Assembly (NCBI GenBank): GCA_041391765.1
Contig: JAWKNJ010000016.1
Span: 1-64,000, forward strand
Reading direction: 5' to 3'
Length of the DNA stretch: 64,000 bases
DNA from: SHAN690 sp041391765
Lineage (GTDB): Bacteria; Bacteroidota; Bacteroidia; Flavobacteriales_G; Salibacteraceae
Part shown: positions 1 through 8,663 of the stretch, in pieces
How the letters are laid out: each line of letters starts with the position of its first letter
Position numbering within the stretch: position 1 is the first letter of the stretch
Notes under the pieces: generated by a model
What the model was told of the DNA's origin: nothing
The model's input: only the letters and a program-made list of their open reading frames with translations
Database searches by the model: none
Position numbers and translations under genes: made by a program

Positions 1-411
1 AATGCTATTGCGAAGCACTACATAAGCCAAGTATGCGAGCATTGCAATGGCTGCGCCATTCAATTTTGGATCGGGTACCCAGTAGGCACCCCAAGTGTAT
101 TGAGCCCACAACATGCCCGTGACCAATCCAGCGGTTCCAAATGCCATTCCCACGTGAACAAAAACCTTCGCTAGCATATCGTCATTTTCTGAACCGGAAC
201 TCAGATAGCGAATGCTGAAAACGAATGCTCCTAAAAACAAAAACACCATCGCGAACCATGAAGTCACATGAAAGAACAGATTTCGAATCGATTCGTTGAG
301 AATGTCGAGTGCGGGAACGTCCACCAAAAAACCGGCAATGAGCGCGTAAAACACCAAGATGATTGCGGCAATTTTTAGCGTGAAGTGTAGCCTGAAAGGA
401 GCAAATTTCAT
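1..411 (-). CDS. ccmC: Cytochrome c biogenesis protein CcmC (partial, C-terminus outside window)
   Basis: First 137 residues of a CcmC-type heme-handling membrane protein; the gene runs off the left edge. CcmC presents heme on the outer face of the inner membrane for delivery to CcmE in System I cytochrome c maturation. Seen: three hydrophobic segments, the motif LFFHVTSWF with a candidate heme-ligand histidine, and a tryptophan-rich WGAYWVPDPK segment that corresponds to the family's WWD-like loop. The ATG overlaps the ccmB stop codon as ATGA (408-411), which fixes the start and implies translational coupling. Family recognition is good; the distinction from related CcsA/CcmF-type proteins rests on size, the adjacent ccmB and this motif. 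Confidence 0.85.
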   Translation of the reverse strand, partial: MKFAPFRLHFTLKIAAIILVFYALIAGFLVDVPALDILNESIRNLFFHVTSWFAMVFLFLGAFVFSIRYLSSGSENDDMLAKVFVHVGMAFGTAGLVTGMLWAQYTWGAYWVPDPKLNGAAIAMLAYLAYVVLRNSI

Positions 412-1064
412 TCGCGCCAAAGGTATGGAAAGAGGATAACGCTGAGTATGAAACTAATCATGTCCAGACCTGATAATACGAACAGGTATTTCCACTGGAC
501 AGTCCATGCTAATCCATCAATCGCGTTCTTCATCAAAGTAGTAGAAACCAGTATCAGCGGAAGAAGTAGGGGTAGACCTAGAATAGCCAATAGCGTAAAA
601 TTACTTCCGGCTTTCCCTGCAATGGTGCTCAGCAGACTCAGCGTAAACGCCATGCCTATAGCGCCCAATAAAATGCTGATCCAAAATAGGGTAATGTTTG
701 AAACGTCAATCGAAAACATGGTGGAGAAGACAACTGCTCCGGTGATTGAAAGAACGATCATGATCAATGAGTGATAGACCATTTTGGCTGCGATGAAACT
801 GGCCGGATTCACTAAGGAATAGTAGTAGAGCATTCTTCCGCGCGACTCGTTGACAAAGCTTTTGGCAACGGCATTGAATGAAGCAAAGAGAACCACAATC
901 CAATATATGGCCACCCATGTTGAGGCAGTGTTGATGCGTTTCAGAGAGATGTAACAAACGAATATGCTAGACAGCAAAAAAAGTCCAGCTCCGACTAGCG
1001 CATAAGGATTACGGAAATCCGACTTGAACTCTTTGGCTAATATTGCCGAAATGTTGCTGAACAA
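408..1064 (-). CDS. ccmB: Heme exporter protein CcmB
   Basis: A 218-residue integral membrane protein of the usual CcmB length (about 220). CcmB is the membrane partner of the CcmA ATPase in the System I cytochrome c maturation complex, which drives release of holo-CcmE. Seen: an N-terminal cytoplasmic stretch (AILAKEFKSDFRNPYAL) typical of the family, followed by six hydrophobic segments, and a conserved-looking FVNESRGRMLYYY loop. It lies directly upstream of ccmC with a 4-bp ATGA overlap, so the two are one operon. CcmA is not next to it in this window; the upstream neighbour bshB1 is divergent. Confidence 0.9.
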   Translation of the reverse strand: MFSNISAILAKEFKSDFRNPYALVGAGLFLLSSIFVCYISLKRINTASTWVAIYWIVVLFASFNAVAKSFVNESRGRMLYYYSLVNPASFIAAKMVYHSLIMIVLSITGAVVFSTMFSIDVSNITLFWISILLGAIGMAFTLSLLSTIAGKAGSNFTLLAILGLPLLLPLILVSTTLMKNAIDGLAWTVQWKYLFVLSGLDMISFILSVILFPYLWRE

Positions 1065-1129
1065 ATAGCGATGCGTTAGACAGGCAAGTTTAGTGCATAT
1101 TGTTCAGGCGAATTATCATCACTTGAAAT

Positions 1130-1852
1130 ATGATCAATAAAGTTGACATCCTAGCCATTGGCGCCCATCCTGACGATGTGGAATTGGCGTGTAGCGGAAC
1201 GCTGATGAAATCGATTGCGGAGGGAAAGAAAGCCGGAATTTGTGATTTGACCCAAGGCGAACTTGGAACTCGTGGAAGTGGTGAACTTCGACTTGAGGAA
1301 GCAGAGCGAGCCAGAGCTATTATAGGAGCCGACTTTAGAGTCAACTTGGGTATGGCCGATGGTTTTTTTGAGGTGAATCAAGAAAACAAACTGAAAATTG
1401 TTGAGGTGATTCGTGCTTGTAGACCGGATATCGTGTTGTGCAATGCGCTGTCTGACAGGCATCCTGACCATGGACGATCAGCTGAACTAGAAAATGTGGC
1501 CTGTTTTCTCAGCGGATTAAGGCGAATTGAAACATCCTACGATGGTAAGGCTCAAGAGCCTTGGCGACCACGATTGGTCCTACATTATATTCAGGATAAC
1601 TTCCTAAGTCCAGACATTGTAGTAGATGTATCTCCTTTCTGGGAGAGGAAAATGGAAGCTATAAAGGCATTTTCATCTCAATTCTATGATCCAAATAGTA
1701 AAGAACCGGCTTCTTCTATTTCATCCAAGGATTTTATGGATATGGTTGAAGGACGAGGACTCAACATGGGTCGTTATTTATTTGCTCGCTATGGAGAGGG
1801 ATATCAAAGCGAACGCCCACTGGGTGTAGAATCAGTTTTCGACTTGCTGTAG
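1130..1852 (+). CDS. bshB1: Bacillithiol biosynthesis deacetylase BshB1
   Basis: A 240-residue PIG-L/LmbE-family zinc deacetylase. BshB1 removes the acetyl group from GlcNAc-malate to give GlcN-malate, the second step of bacillithiol synthesis. Seen: the zinc/catalytic motif GAHPDDVE near the N-terminus, DLTQGELGTRGS, and the second metal-site motif SDRHPDHGR at about residues 107-115; the C-terminal Y-F-A-R-Y-G-E-G-Y-Q segment is typical of BshB1 rather than of other LmbE proteins. Length matches the family. Single-gene unit, divergent from ccmB and ended by the hairpin at 1872-1897. bshA and bshC are not in the window, as is common in Bacteroidota. Confidence 0.92.
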   Translation: MINKVDILAIGAHPDDVELACSGTLMKSIAEGKKAGICDLTQGELGTRGSGELRLEEAERARAIIGADFRVNLGMADGFFEVNQENKLKIVEVIRACRPDIVLCNALSDRHPDHGRSAELENVACFLSGLRRIETSYDGKAQEPWRPRLVLHYIQDNFLSPDIVVDVSPFWERKMEAIKAFSSQFYDPNSKEPASSISSKDFMDMVEGRGLNMGRYLFARYGEGYQSERPLGVESVFDLL

Positions 1853-1871
1853 ATTCAACAATACACAATAA

Positions 1872-1897
1872 AAAAGGCCACCCTTGGGTGGCCTTTT
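1872..1897. terminator. Bidirectional Rho-independent terminator
   Basis: A perfect 12-bp inverted repeat (1872-1883 and 1886-1897) with GC-rich core ggccaccc and flanking A and T runs. It lies between the convergent bshB1 and the T9SS gene ending at 1917, so it can stop transcription from both sides. Confidence 0.85.
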
Positions 1898-1916
1898 CCT
1901 TTTACATTCATTTGAT

Positions 1917-4886
1917 TTATTCAATCACGAGTGACTTCACAGCTGTTCCATCTTCGCTTTCTAAGCGCAACTGATAAACTCCGCTCTTCGCACTGAGGCT
2001 TACTGACTCAACATTGTTTGGTTGAGCTTGAACTCGTGTACTATACACTACTTGACCAAGCGTGTTGATCAAGGATAGTTGAACGTTACCATTCACCTGT
2101 CCAAATCGAATGTCAAACTGACCATTGTTAGGATTAGGGTAAATGATGATACTTCTGCTCAGGTCAGAGATACCTTCGATACCAACAACTGAGTTAGAAG
2201 CTGCGGAAATGCATCCATTTTCATCAATGTACACGCAGCGCAAAGAATCACCTTCAGCTAACAGGTTGCCGGCAAATGTATTGGCAGTTTGTCCTTCAAC
2301 CAATACACTGTTGACATACCACATATGAGTGCCAGTTTGAGATGATGTATAGTTCGATCCATCAAATGATAAGGTTGGTGCAGTTGGGTTTGGATGAATT
2401 GTCAGCGTAACAGATGCTTCATCAGTATCCCCGCAGTCGTTAGAAACAGTTACAGTGTATGTTCCTGATTCGCCAACCGTAGCAATGGACAATGTAGCCT
2501 CTGTTGAACCCGTTGACCAAACGAAGCTTGTACCTCCGGAAGTTTCACTTACACTAACAGTAAGAACTTCGCCTTCACATGCTTCGTATGCCTCTCCAAC
2601 AATATCTGCATTTGGAACTGGTTCGGCAATAACGGAAACAGAAGTCGTAGAGCTTCCAATGCAATTGGTTATCGACAGGGTATATGTTCCAGCGACCGTA
2701 ACATCAATTGAACTTGTTGTTGCATTACCTGGCATCCAAAGATAGCTGGCGCTTGGTGCGGGCATTGCCGTAAGCGTATTCGTTCCACCAGGGCAGAGCG
2801 TGAGGTCGCCACTGATAAATGCTGTTGGAGTTTGAGACGGTTGGGTTACCGTAATGCTCTCAACCGTAGACCCTCCGTTGCAATCCTGTACAGTTACTGT
2901 GTATGTACCAGGACCGGTGATGGTTACAGTTTGAGTAGTAGCGGAACCAGCATTTGTGCTCCACAAGTATGATACTCCGGAAACATTGGAGTTTGCAGTC
3001 AAGGTCTCGCTACCACCAGTACACATTTCCAATGATGATCCATCAATTGTTACTAAAGGTGAAGGGCCATTGTAGGCGCTAACATTGACACTTTCAGTCT
3101 GAGAACCGCATGGAGTAACAATAGTGCATGTGTAAGTTCCAAAAGACTGAGCTTGAATGACTTGAGAAGTGCTTGAGAAACCACTTGGACCTGTCCAAGA
3201 ATAGGTGCCACAGTCGCCACCAAGTGCCGCAAGCGTGGTGAATCCACCTAAGCACAGAAATGTATCACCTTCAATTGAAGTTGGACAAAATGCAACGGTG
3301 TCGAAACGGTCAGCATCTTCTGTTAAGTATCTCATTTTATTCACAACAGGGTCATGGTCTGGCGATTCTCCAACAGAAACTCCTGGTTCGTTGTCAGCCA
3401 TGTAAAGGATGTGGATATCATCATCTACTCTTCGGGCTATAGAAGGAAATACACATTCAGTATAGCTATTTCCAGATTGAGTTACATCAATTGGAAACGA
3501 CCAGGAACATCCACCATCACATGTTTTTGTAACGTAAGTGTGACGATAATTATTTGTTCCACCAACCAAATCTTCTCTAACCATTGTGTAAGAGAGATAA
3601 ATACATCCTTCTTCGTCAATTCCAGCTTGAGGATGAGAAACAAGACCTGCAAGTCTGTACTGACCACCAGGGTTATTCATGTCAATTTGACCATTGTTGT
3701 TAAGGTCAAGGAATCCAAATATGCGCTGATGGAACCCAGCTGGATAATTTTCATTCCAGTATTCCATAGCATTCGTGTATGGGTAGAAAATTGTTCCAGA
3801 TCCGTCTGGGTTGGCTATGTTCATTCCACCAAACCAAACATGGCAAACTCCATCATTATCGATTAAAACGTTGACGGAACCATCAGAAGAATACAATCTG
3901 TATCCACCGGTAGTATCGACTATCGTTGAAGTGGTGTATGCAACATCTGAAATCAGCACATTGGTCTTAGTCCAAGAAACACCGTTATTGGTTGATTTGA
4001 ACAGTTGAACGCCTCTTCCGAGTCCGCCTACCACGATTGCGACAGTGTCGCCTTTGGTATCAATGGCATAACTGTCACCATCAAATCCATCAAAGTAAAG
4101 AGCACCAGTTCCAGGAATTGTATGATTCACAATGTCAAAGGTGGTGCCCCCATTTGTTGAGCGATTGTAAAGAAATGCTCCATCCATTCCATTACTTGGA
4201 CAAGAACAGCTGTAAAGCGAACCGTCATTAGCAACTGGAAGAGTCATGCCAATCATATGAAGCGTATTAGCGTTAGCACCTCCTATGGCAGAGCGACCCC
4301 AAACTTGACCGTGTTGATTGGTCATGTTTGCTTGAGACCATGTTCCTGTGCCAGTGCTAATTCTTGACATCTTATGAAAGATGCTGTTAGCCGTACTGTG
4401 GGCTATAATTACTTCTTTACCATACCCTGTTCTCAATGGGTTTGGCCATCCGGTTCTCTCCGTTGAACTAGCTGCAGACTCGATTGTTGCAGATGGAGCA
4501 GTTCCCCACGATGTACCATTGAAATAATTGTAGCCAGTACCCCGAATTGGCCAAGTTGTTCCGCTAGACGCTGGACCAGGACTAAATGTCCACGTAGCTA
4601 TTGTGGTTTCATTCGAGTTTCTAATAATCCTTCGTTGAATAGAGGAATTGGTTTGGAGATCGTAAATTGTTTCTCCGATTTGAGTTTCAGTAACGGTTCT
4701 GTTTACCGAGCCCTGTCCTGTCGTAGGGGTTTGCGAATTTGCGTCTCCTAGCATCTGTCCTTCGCTCACGACCGCAGGAACAGGCAGGTAAAAATCACGC
4801 TGCGCTTTGCTTAGGTTAGTCGGGCTTTGTGAAAATCCCGAAACGGCTACAAGCGCGGATGCGATTGATAGTAACGTCTTTTTCAT
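1917..4886 (-). CDS. Secreted T9SS type A sorting-domain protein with propeller and Ig-like domains
   Basis: A 989-residue secreted protein. The start is set at the ATG at 4886 (MKKTLLSIASALVAVSGFSQ, a clear signal peptide); an in-frame ATG 33 bp upstream would put 11 charged residues before it. Roughly residues 100-530 look like a sialidase/BNR-type beta-propeller (repeated SxxGGTTFD- and STNNGVSWT-like Asp-box segments). Residues about 530-860 contain four Ig/PKD-like units of the form 'C.G...L.A..G..Y.WS..T..I.V...GTYTV.V'. The last ~75 residues are a T9SS type A domain (IIYPNPNNGQFDI ... GVYQLRLES ... KSLVIE). Such proteins are exported by Sec and then T9SS to the cell surface or medium. 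Substrate and role are unknown. Confidence 0.88.
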   Translation of the reverse strand: MKKTLLSIASALVAVSGFSQSPTNLSKAQRDFYLPVPAVVSEGQMLGDANSQTPTTGQGSVNRTVTETQIGETIYDLQTNSSIQRRIIRNSNETTIATWTFSPGPASSGTTWPIRGTGYNYFNGTSWGTAPSATIESAASSTERTGWPNPLRTGYGKEVIIAHSTANSIFHKMSRISTGTGTWSQANMTNQHGQVWGRSAIGGANANTLHMIGMTLPVANDGSLYSCSCPSNGMDGAFLYNRSTNGGTTFDIVNHTIPGTGALYFDGFDGDSYAIDTKGDTVAIVVGGLGRGVQLFKSTNNGVSWTKTNVLISDVAYTTSTIVDTTGGYRLYSSDGSVNVLIDNDGVCHVWFGGMNIANPDGSGTIFYPYTNAMEYWNENYPAGFHQRIFGFLDLNNNGQIDMNNPGGQYRLAGLVSHPQAGIDEEGCIYLSYTMVREDLVGGTNNYRHTYVTKTCDGGCSWSFPIDVTQSGNSYTECVFPSIARRVDDDIHILYMADNEPGVSVGESPDHDPVVNKMRYLTEDADRFDTVAFCPTSIEGDTFLCLGGFTTLAALGGDCGTYSWTGPSGFSSTSQVIQAQSFGTYTCTIVTPCGSQTESVNVSAYNGPSPLVTIDGSSLEMCTGGSETLTANSNVSGVSYLWSTNAGSATTQTVTITGPGTYTVTVQDCNGGSTVESITVTQPSQTPTAFISGDLTLCPGGTNTLTAMPAPSASYLWMPGNATTSSIDVTVAGTYTLSITNCIGSSTTSVSVIAEPVPNADIVGEAYEACEGEVLTVSVSETSGGTSFVWSTGSTEATLSIATVGESGTYTVTVSNDCGDTDEASVTLTIHPNPTAPTLSFDGSNYTSSQTGTHMWYVNSVLVEGQTANTFAGNLLAEGDSLRCVYIDENGCISAASNSVVGIEGISDLSRSIIIYPNPNNGQFDIRFGQVNGNVQLSLINTLGQVVYSTRVQAQPNNVESVSLSAKSGVYQLRLESEDGTAVKSLVIE

Positions 4887-4926
4887 GTGTTGCTGTTTAG
4901 TTAAATGAATGTAAATCAAAGATGAG

Positions 4927-4934
4927 CAAATGTA
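4927..4934 (-). promoter_or_regulatory. Bacteroidota -7 box (TACATTTG) upstream of T9SS gene
   Basis: Exact TAnnTTTG match on the minus strand, 40 bp upstream of the ATG at 4886. No clear -33 TTTG partner was seen. Confidence 0.45.
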
Positions 4935-4982
4935 ATCAAACAGTGATGTTAGCTTAATTCAATTTCGATTGCGCCTGTATTC

Positions 4983-6257
4983 TCAAGAGCCTCGGCTGAA
5001 TTTTGACTTAAGCCAGCTGATGTCGCCTGATTTGATTGTCAAATCGTTCAGCATAACATGATCGCTGTTTTTAAGTTGTTTGAACTGCCAAACCGCTTGA
5101 AAAAGATAAACAATCGAAGTGCAAATAGCAGCACCTTCTGTTTCAAACAGCTTAATAGACGGATAATATAAAAGGATGGCAAGTAAGAACCCAAAAATTG
5201 AGGTTCGGGTGTTGTATTTCAAATCACCTATTCCAGCAAAAAAATGGTTGATAGCACCAGAAAACGCTAATGCGAAAATTCCTGGGGCTAATAACAAGAA
5301 GTGGCTTTTTACGTCTATGAATTCATCCCCAAGCGTCCAAATGAAGAAATCATTTGGTATCATCCATATTACCAGAATTCCCGCACCAGTCACCAGGTAA
5401 TTAAGTTTTAGCAGCTTAATGGAAAGCATCAGCGCAGCATGGCGATCGGTTATATTAGAAACTGTGGCGTGTTGCACGGTATTGACGCTCCTCGTAAAAT
5501 GCCACAGTGATTCTGAAATCTGCATTGAAGCGCTGAAGATGCCGATTCGCACGAACGCGAGTTGCGGTGGCGAAATCAACAACTCTAGTAAATAGTAGCT
5601 TAATCTATAGTTCATCAGTTGAGCCACATTACCAAGCTGATTGATTATTCCAAAGTTGAATGCAAGCTTCACCGTTTCGACTAGTCCGGGTGAAAATGAT
5701 TTGATATTCGTGTCGCGTATTAAATAGAACAGACTTAAAATAAAAGTGATAATAATGGAAAAGGCATAGAACCAAACAAACGTTTCAAATGTGATCGGTA
5801 AGTAAAAGTTTACAGCAACAAGCCCGGCTACGGGAATTATTACCTTAATAACTTGCAGCAAATTGTGTCTATGCACCTGCTCTTTACCCAAGAGTAGCAT
5901 GAGGTTTGTTGCTAAAAAGCTCTCGATAATGGCAATGCCTAAGAAGACGGCAGTTGATGTTGTCGTAATCAATCCTAATTGATACAGAAGGATCACAAGA
6001 GAGGGAACTGAAACCAGTGTCCATATTGTATTAATCAATAAAATGGAAACCGTCTTAACCCTAGGAGCCAAATAAACTAAAGATGGTCCTCCAGCAAAGC
6101 CGCTGATCAGCGTTGCTAGACTCAAGTTCAGGATAAAGAGACTTATTTGTCCACGTGACTCAGCGCCCATAAGATTCGTGGTCAAGACCAACAGCACTAA
6201 ATTGAGCACTGCAATAAGTACCCTGCTACCAAGTGTATGTATGACTTTAACCAGCAT
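4983..6257 (-). CDS. Polysaccharide/oligosaccharide flippase-like membrane protein (Wzx/MATE fold)
   Basis: A 424-residue protein with about 12 hydrophobic segments arranged as in Wzx/RfbX-type flippases of the MOP superfamily. The N-terminal TLGSRVLIAVLNLVLLVLTT segment followed by MGAESRGQ is typical of polysaccharide-biosynthesis flippases. These move lipid-linked oligosaccharides across the inner membrane. Its ATG overlaps the end of the upstream GT9 glycosyltransferase by 11 bp, so the two are co-transcribed and probably act on the same envelope glycan. The specific substrate cannot be read from sequence, and no other O-antigen cluster genes flank the pair. Confidence 0.82.
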   Translation of the reverse strand: MLVKVIHTLGSRVLIAVLNLVLLVLTTNLMGAESRGQISLFILNLSLATLISGFAGGPSLVYLAPRVKTVSILLINTIWTLVSVPSLVILLYQLGLITTTSTAVFLGIAIIESFLATNLMLLLGKEQVHRHNLLQVIKVIIPVAGLVAVNFYLPITFETFVWFYAFSIIITFILSLFYLIRDTNIKSFSPGLVETVKLAFNFGIINQLGNVAQLMNYRLSYYLLELLISPPQLAFVRIGIFSASMQISESLWHFTRSVNTVQHATVSNITDRHAALMLSIKLLKLNYLVTGAGILVIWMIPNDFFIWTLGDEFIDVKSHFLLLAPGIFALAFSGAINHFFAGIGDLKYNTRTSIFGFLLAILLYYPSIKLFETEGAAICTSIVYLFQAVWQFKQLKNSDHVMLNDLTIKSGDISWLKSKFSRGS

Positions 6258-7296
6258 GATTTATTCTCTGCTTGAAACACTCAAAAACTGTTTCAGGTGA
6301 AATGGATTGGATGCACTTATAGTCAGGGCATTTTTGGGGATTTGTAACTCGAGTTTTGTTCGGTAAATACCATCGATAGCATGGATGACAATCCAGTTTG
6401 TTTCGAATGACGGCATGTTTCTGTGCATTGATTTTATGCCATCCATATATTTCAGGGTCAGATCCTCCGGCAATGCAAATGCTCGGAATGCCAAGTACGC
6501 CTGCTACATGCAAAAGACCACTGTCGCCACCAATGTGTAATCTGGACTGACCTATGACAACAGGTAAATCACTTATAGTCGTCAGGCCACAACGGTTGTC
6601 TACATTTTCGGAGGCTGCGGCCAAGTGTCGGCAAATTTCATATTCTGTTGAATCACCTAAAATCAGGATTCTTAGTGCAGGTTGTTCTAGTTGTATGAGT
6701 TGAATAAGCTGTGCCCAAAACCTCAATGGCCAAATCTTCCAAGGTGTAAGATTATTTCCAGCTCCTGGTTGAATGGTTATATAGGGTTTGCCTTCCATTG
6801 ACCGAATTGAATTTGCCGTCAATTTGAAATTCGCCTCGGACAATGAACTGTCATTTACTCCTCGGTCAATAAATCTGAGATATTGTGCTCCCTCATGCAA
6901 ACCAGGAATTGGATGTACGAATTCAATTTTGCGTTTGAAACGGTTCGGCAGATTTTCAGGAATATGATTTGTTATGATTTTTCTAGAAATCATACTGGAA
7001 ACAACCAAGTTAAATCGGGTGGCAGAGAAATAATCCAAATAGACAACATCCAACTGCTTAAGGACAAATGGCAGCATTTTAAGGATCAGTTGAAGTTTGG
7101 ATCGGGATTTTATGACCCTTGAAAAAAGACGTTCATTGAATCCTTCAAGTACAGCTTCTGAATCAAAACTTGAGGTAGCGATGCCATACAATGAGCCTTG
7201 TTTTAAAATTTCTTTTGCAAGTGGAATCAAGAATAAGGTGTTTCCAATGCCTGCGCCAAGGAATATTGCTGACCTGAAGTTTGAACTGAATCTCAC
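6247..7296 (-). CDS. Glycosyltransferase family 9 (heptosyltransferase-like)
   Basis: About 350 residues with the two-domain layout of GT9 (ADP-heptose:LPS heptosyltransferase family). Seen: N-terminal FLGAGIGNTLFLIPL (the family's GxGDxxxxxP-like nucleotide-binding start), the inter-domain segment ITIQPGAGNNLTPWKIWP, and the acceptor/donor motif HIGGDSGLLHVAGVLGIPSICI. Start is uncertain: GTG at 7296 begins shortly before the first Rossmann strand, while an in-frame TTG at 7341 would add 15 residues. It overlaps the flippase gene by 11 bp. Inference: adds a sugar to a surface glycan or LPS core. A CHPCYRWYL...CPDYKCIQSIS cysteine-rich tail matches other family 9 enzymes. Confidence 0.85.
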   Translation of the reverse strand: MRFSSNFRSAIFLGAGIGNTLFLIPLAKEILKQGSLYGIATSSFDSEAVLEGFNERLFSRVIKSRSKLQLILKMLPFVLKQLDVVYLDYFSATRFNLVVSSMISRKIITNHIPENLPNRFKRKIEFVHPIPGLHEGAQYLRFIDRGVNDSSLSEANFKLTANSIRSMEGKPYITIQPGAGNNLTPWKIWPLRFWAQLIQLIQLEQPALRILILGDSTEYEICRHLAAASENVDNRCGLTTISDLPVVIGQSRLHIGGDSGLLHVAGVLGIPSICIAGGSDPEIYGWHKINAQKHAVIRNKLDCHPCYRWYLPNKTRVTNPQKCPDYKCIQSISPETVFECFKQRINHAG

Positions 7297-7386
7297 TTTT
7301 TTTATCGGAATGTATTGATGATCAACATTGTGCAATAGCAATAGGTTATGCGGTTGTCAATAAACAGCGGATATCTCGAATTGTTG

Positions 7387-7416
7387 TTTGTCGGAACAAA
7401 GGAACTTTTATTTTCG
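7387..7416 (+). promoter_or_regulatory. Promoter of tRNA-His
   Basis: TTTG at 7387-7390, an 18-bp spacer, then TATTTTCG at 7409-7416, one base off the Bacteroidota -7 consensus TAnnTTTG. It sits 26 bp before the tRNA, a reasonable position for the promoter. Confidence 0.55.
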
Positions 7417-7442
7417 CAGCCCCATTTATCAAAAGGATTATG

Positions 7443-7516
7443 GTGGCTATAGCTCAGTTGGTTAGAGCGCTGGATTGTGGTTCCAGAGGTCGTGGGTTCG
7501 AACCCCATTAGCCACC
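7443..7516 (+). tRNA. tRNA-His (anticodon GTG)
   Basis: A full cloverleaf can be drawn. The acceptor stem GTGGCTA pairs with TAGCCAC (7509-7515), and the D-loop is AGCTCAGTTGGTTAGAGC. The anticodon stem CTGGA/TCCAG flanks loop TTGTGGT, whose anticodon GTG is at 7477-7479. The T-arm contains GGTTCGAACC. A G precedes the acceptor stem at 7442 and C follows at 7516, the G(-1):C73 pair that is specific to histidine tRNA. CCA is not encoded. No integrase or direct repeat suggests use as an attachment site. Confidence 0.97.
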
Positions 7517-7648
7517 CTTTTTAAAGTATCCTTGATAATCACTCAAAATTTTACGAAAACATTAACTTTTTGAAGGAAAATTGAATGCACAATTTGCGCA
7601 TTCATCTAATTCTATACATTAGCAGCCGCTAATTAAAACCATATCAAA

Positions 7649-7848
7649 ATGAAAAAACTTGTATTGTTCGCTGCGGTTGCAGCATTCGGATTTACAGTTA
7701 CATCTTGCAAGAAAGATTACGATTGTACTTATGAAACTGATATCCTGGAGTTAAAACAACAACTACTACAACTTGTGCAAAGTGTTCTAAGGATGACGTT
7801 GCTGAGTTGGAAGATGCTGGTTGGACTGTGAATAATCTCCAGATTTAA
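7649..7848 (+). pseudogene. Small lipoprotein, apparently frameshifted
   Basis: The annotated frame starts well: MKKLVLFAAVAAFGFTVTSC is a lipoprotein signal with the acceptor cysteine at residue 20, followed by KKDYDCTYETD, as in many small Bacteroidota lipoproteins. At about 7738-7741 the sense switches to the +1-shifted frame, which encodes TTTTTTCAKCSKDDVAELED-type sequence, then AGWTVNNLQI, and stops at 7846-7848 just before a terminator. The un-shifted frame instead gives a leucine-rich, unlikely tail ending at 7831. One missing base (ctga-tat instead of ctgattat) would restore a 66-residue protein with a CxxC motif. Either a real recent mutation or a base-call error. Function unknown. 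Confidence 0.6.
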
Positions 7849-7855
7849 AAAAAAG

Positions 7856-7883
7856 AGCTGCTCCAATGAGCAGCTTTTTTTTT
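7856..7883 (+). terminator. Rho-independent terminator
   Basis: Stem agctgctc (7856-7863), loop caat, complementary gagcagct (7868-7875), then eight T. It ends the small lipoprotein unit. Confidence 0.85.
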
Positions 7884-7911
7884 GTCCTTAGTTTTCAAAT
7901 TCACAATTGGC

Positions 7912-8643
7912 ATGGAGATATTTTATACATCGGAAGCGTGGGTGGCCCTGTTAACCCTCACTTTTTTGGAAATTGTTCTTGGGGTGGACAATATCATTTT
8001 CATTTCTATTGTTTCGAACAAACTTCCAGAGTCTCAGCAAGCAAAGGCAAGGTATGTTGGATTGTCGCTGGCCTTAGGAGTGCGAATTCTCATGCTATCC
8101 GCTATAAGTTGGATCATTGGTTTTACTAAGCCGCTTTTTTCGTTGCTTGGGCACGAAGTATCTGGTCGTGACCTGATATTGGTAGGAGGTGGATTGTTTC
8201 TACTGAGCAAAAGTGTGACCGAAATTCATGATAAGGTCAGTGGTGAGGAACATGAACTTGAAAGCAAGGGAAATGGTGGTTTTGGAAGAACCATTCTTCA
8301 AATCATATTACTGGATATTATTTTTTCATTTGACTCCATACTCACCGCGGTTGGAATGAGCCGTGATTTACCCGTCATGATTGCAGCCGTAATCATTGCT
8401 ATTCTCGTCATGATGGCATTTGCCACGCGAATTAGCCAATTCATCAGTCAGTATCCAACGCTACAGGTGTTGGCACTTTCGTTTCTCATATTAATTGGCT
8501 TTATGCTTGTCTTGGAAAGCGTTCACTATGAAGTGCCCAAGGGTTACATTTATTTTGCAGTGTTCTTTTCCCTGGTTGTTGAAATAGTAAACATTAGAAT
8601 GAGGCGAAAGTCTCGCCCGAATGACCAAAATGTTGCAAATTAG
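7912..8643 (+). CDS. TerC family integral membrane protein
   Basis: A 243-residue TerC-family protein with about seven membrane segments. Seen: the family signature LTFLEIVLGVDNIIFISIV (residues about 14-32) and a second acidic membrane motif LLDIIFSFDSILTAVG, both with aspartates thought to bind metal. Start placed at ATG 7912 because family members begin about 13 residues before this signature; the TTG at 7882 lies inside the preceding terminator T-run. TerC homologues are linked to tellurite resistance and to manganese efflux (for example YceF/YkoY in Bacillus). No other ter genes are adjacent and no yybP-ykoY-like riboswitch is visible in the leader, so the ion is unknown. Confidence 0.9.
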   Translation: MEIFYTSEAWVALLTLTFLEIVLGVDNIIFISIVSNKLPESQQAKARYVGLSLALGVRILMLSAISWIIGFTKPLFSLLGHEVSGRDLILVGGGLFLLSKSVTEIHDKVSGEEHELESKGNGGFGRTILQIILLDIIFSFDSILTAVGMSRDLPVMIAAVIIAILVMMAFATRISQFISQYPTLQVLALSFLILIGFMLVLESVHYEVPKGYIYFAVFFSLVVEIVNIRMRRKSRPNDQNVAN

Positions 8644-8663
8644 TCGACAATTACCCTGACTAA

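Noticed and set aside
448..774. Open frame antisense to ccmB
   Set aside because: Lies wholly inside ccmB with no start signal or recognisable protein; a shadow of codon use on the other strand.
7443..7516. tRNA-His as an integration site
   Set aside because: No integrase, no repeated 3' tRNA fragment and only core genes on both sides.
7849..7911. Possible manganese (yybP-ykoY) riboswitch upstream of terC
   Set aside because: The leader contains only the preceding gene's terminator and a short spacer; no room or conserved motif for the aptamer.
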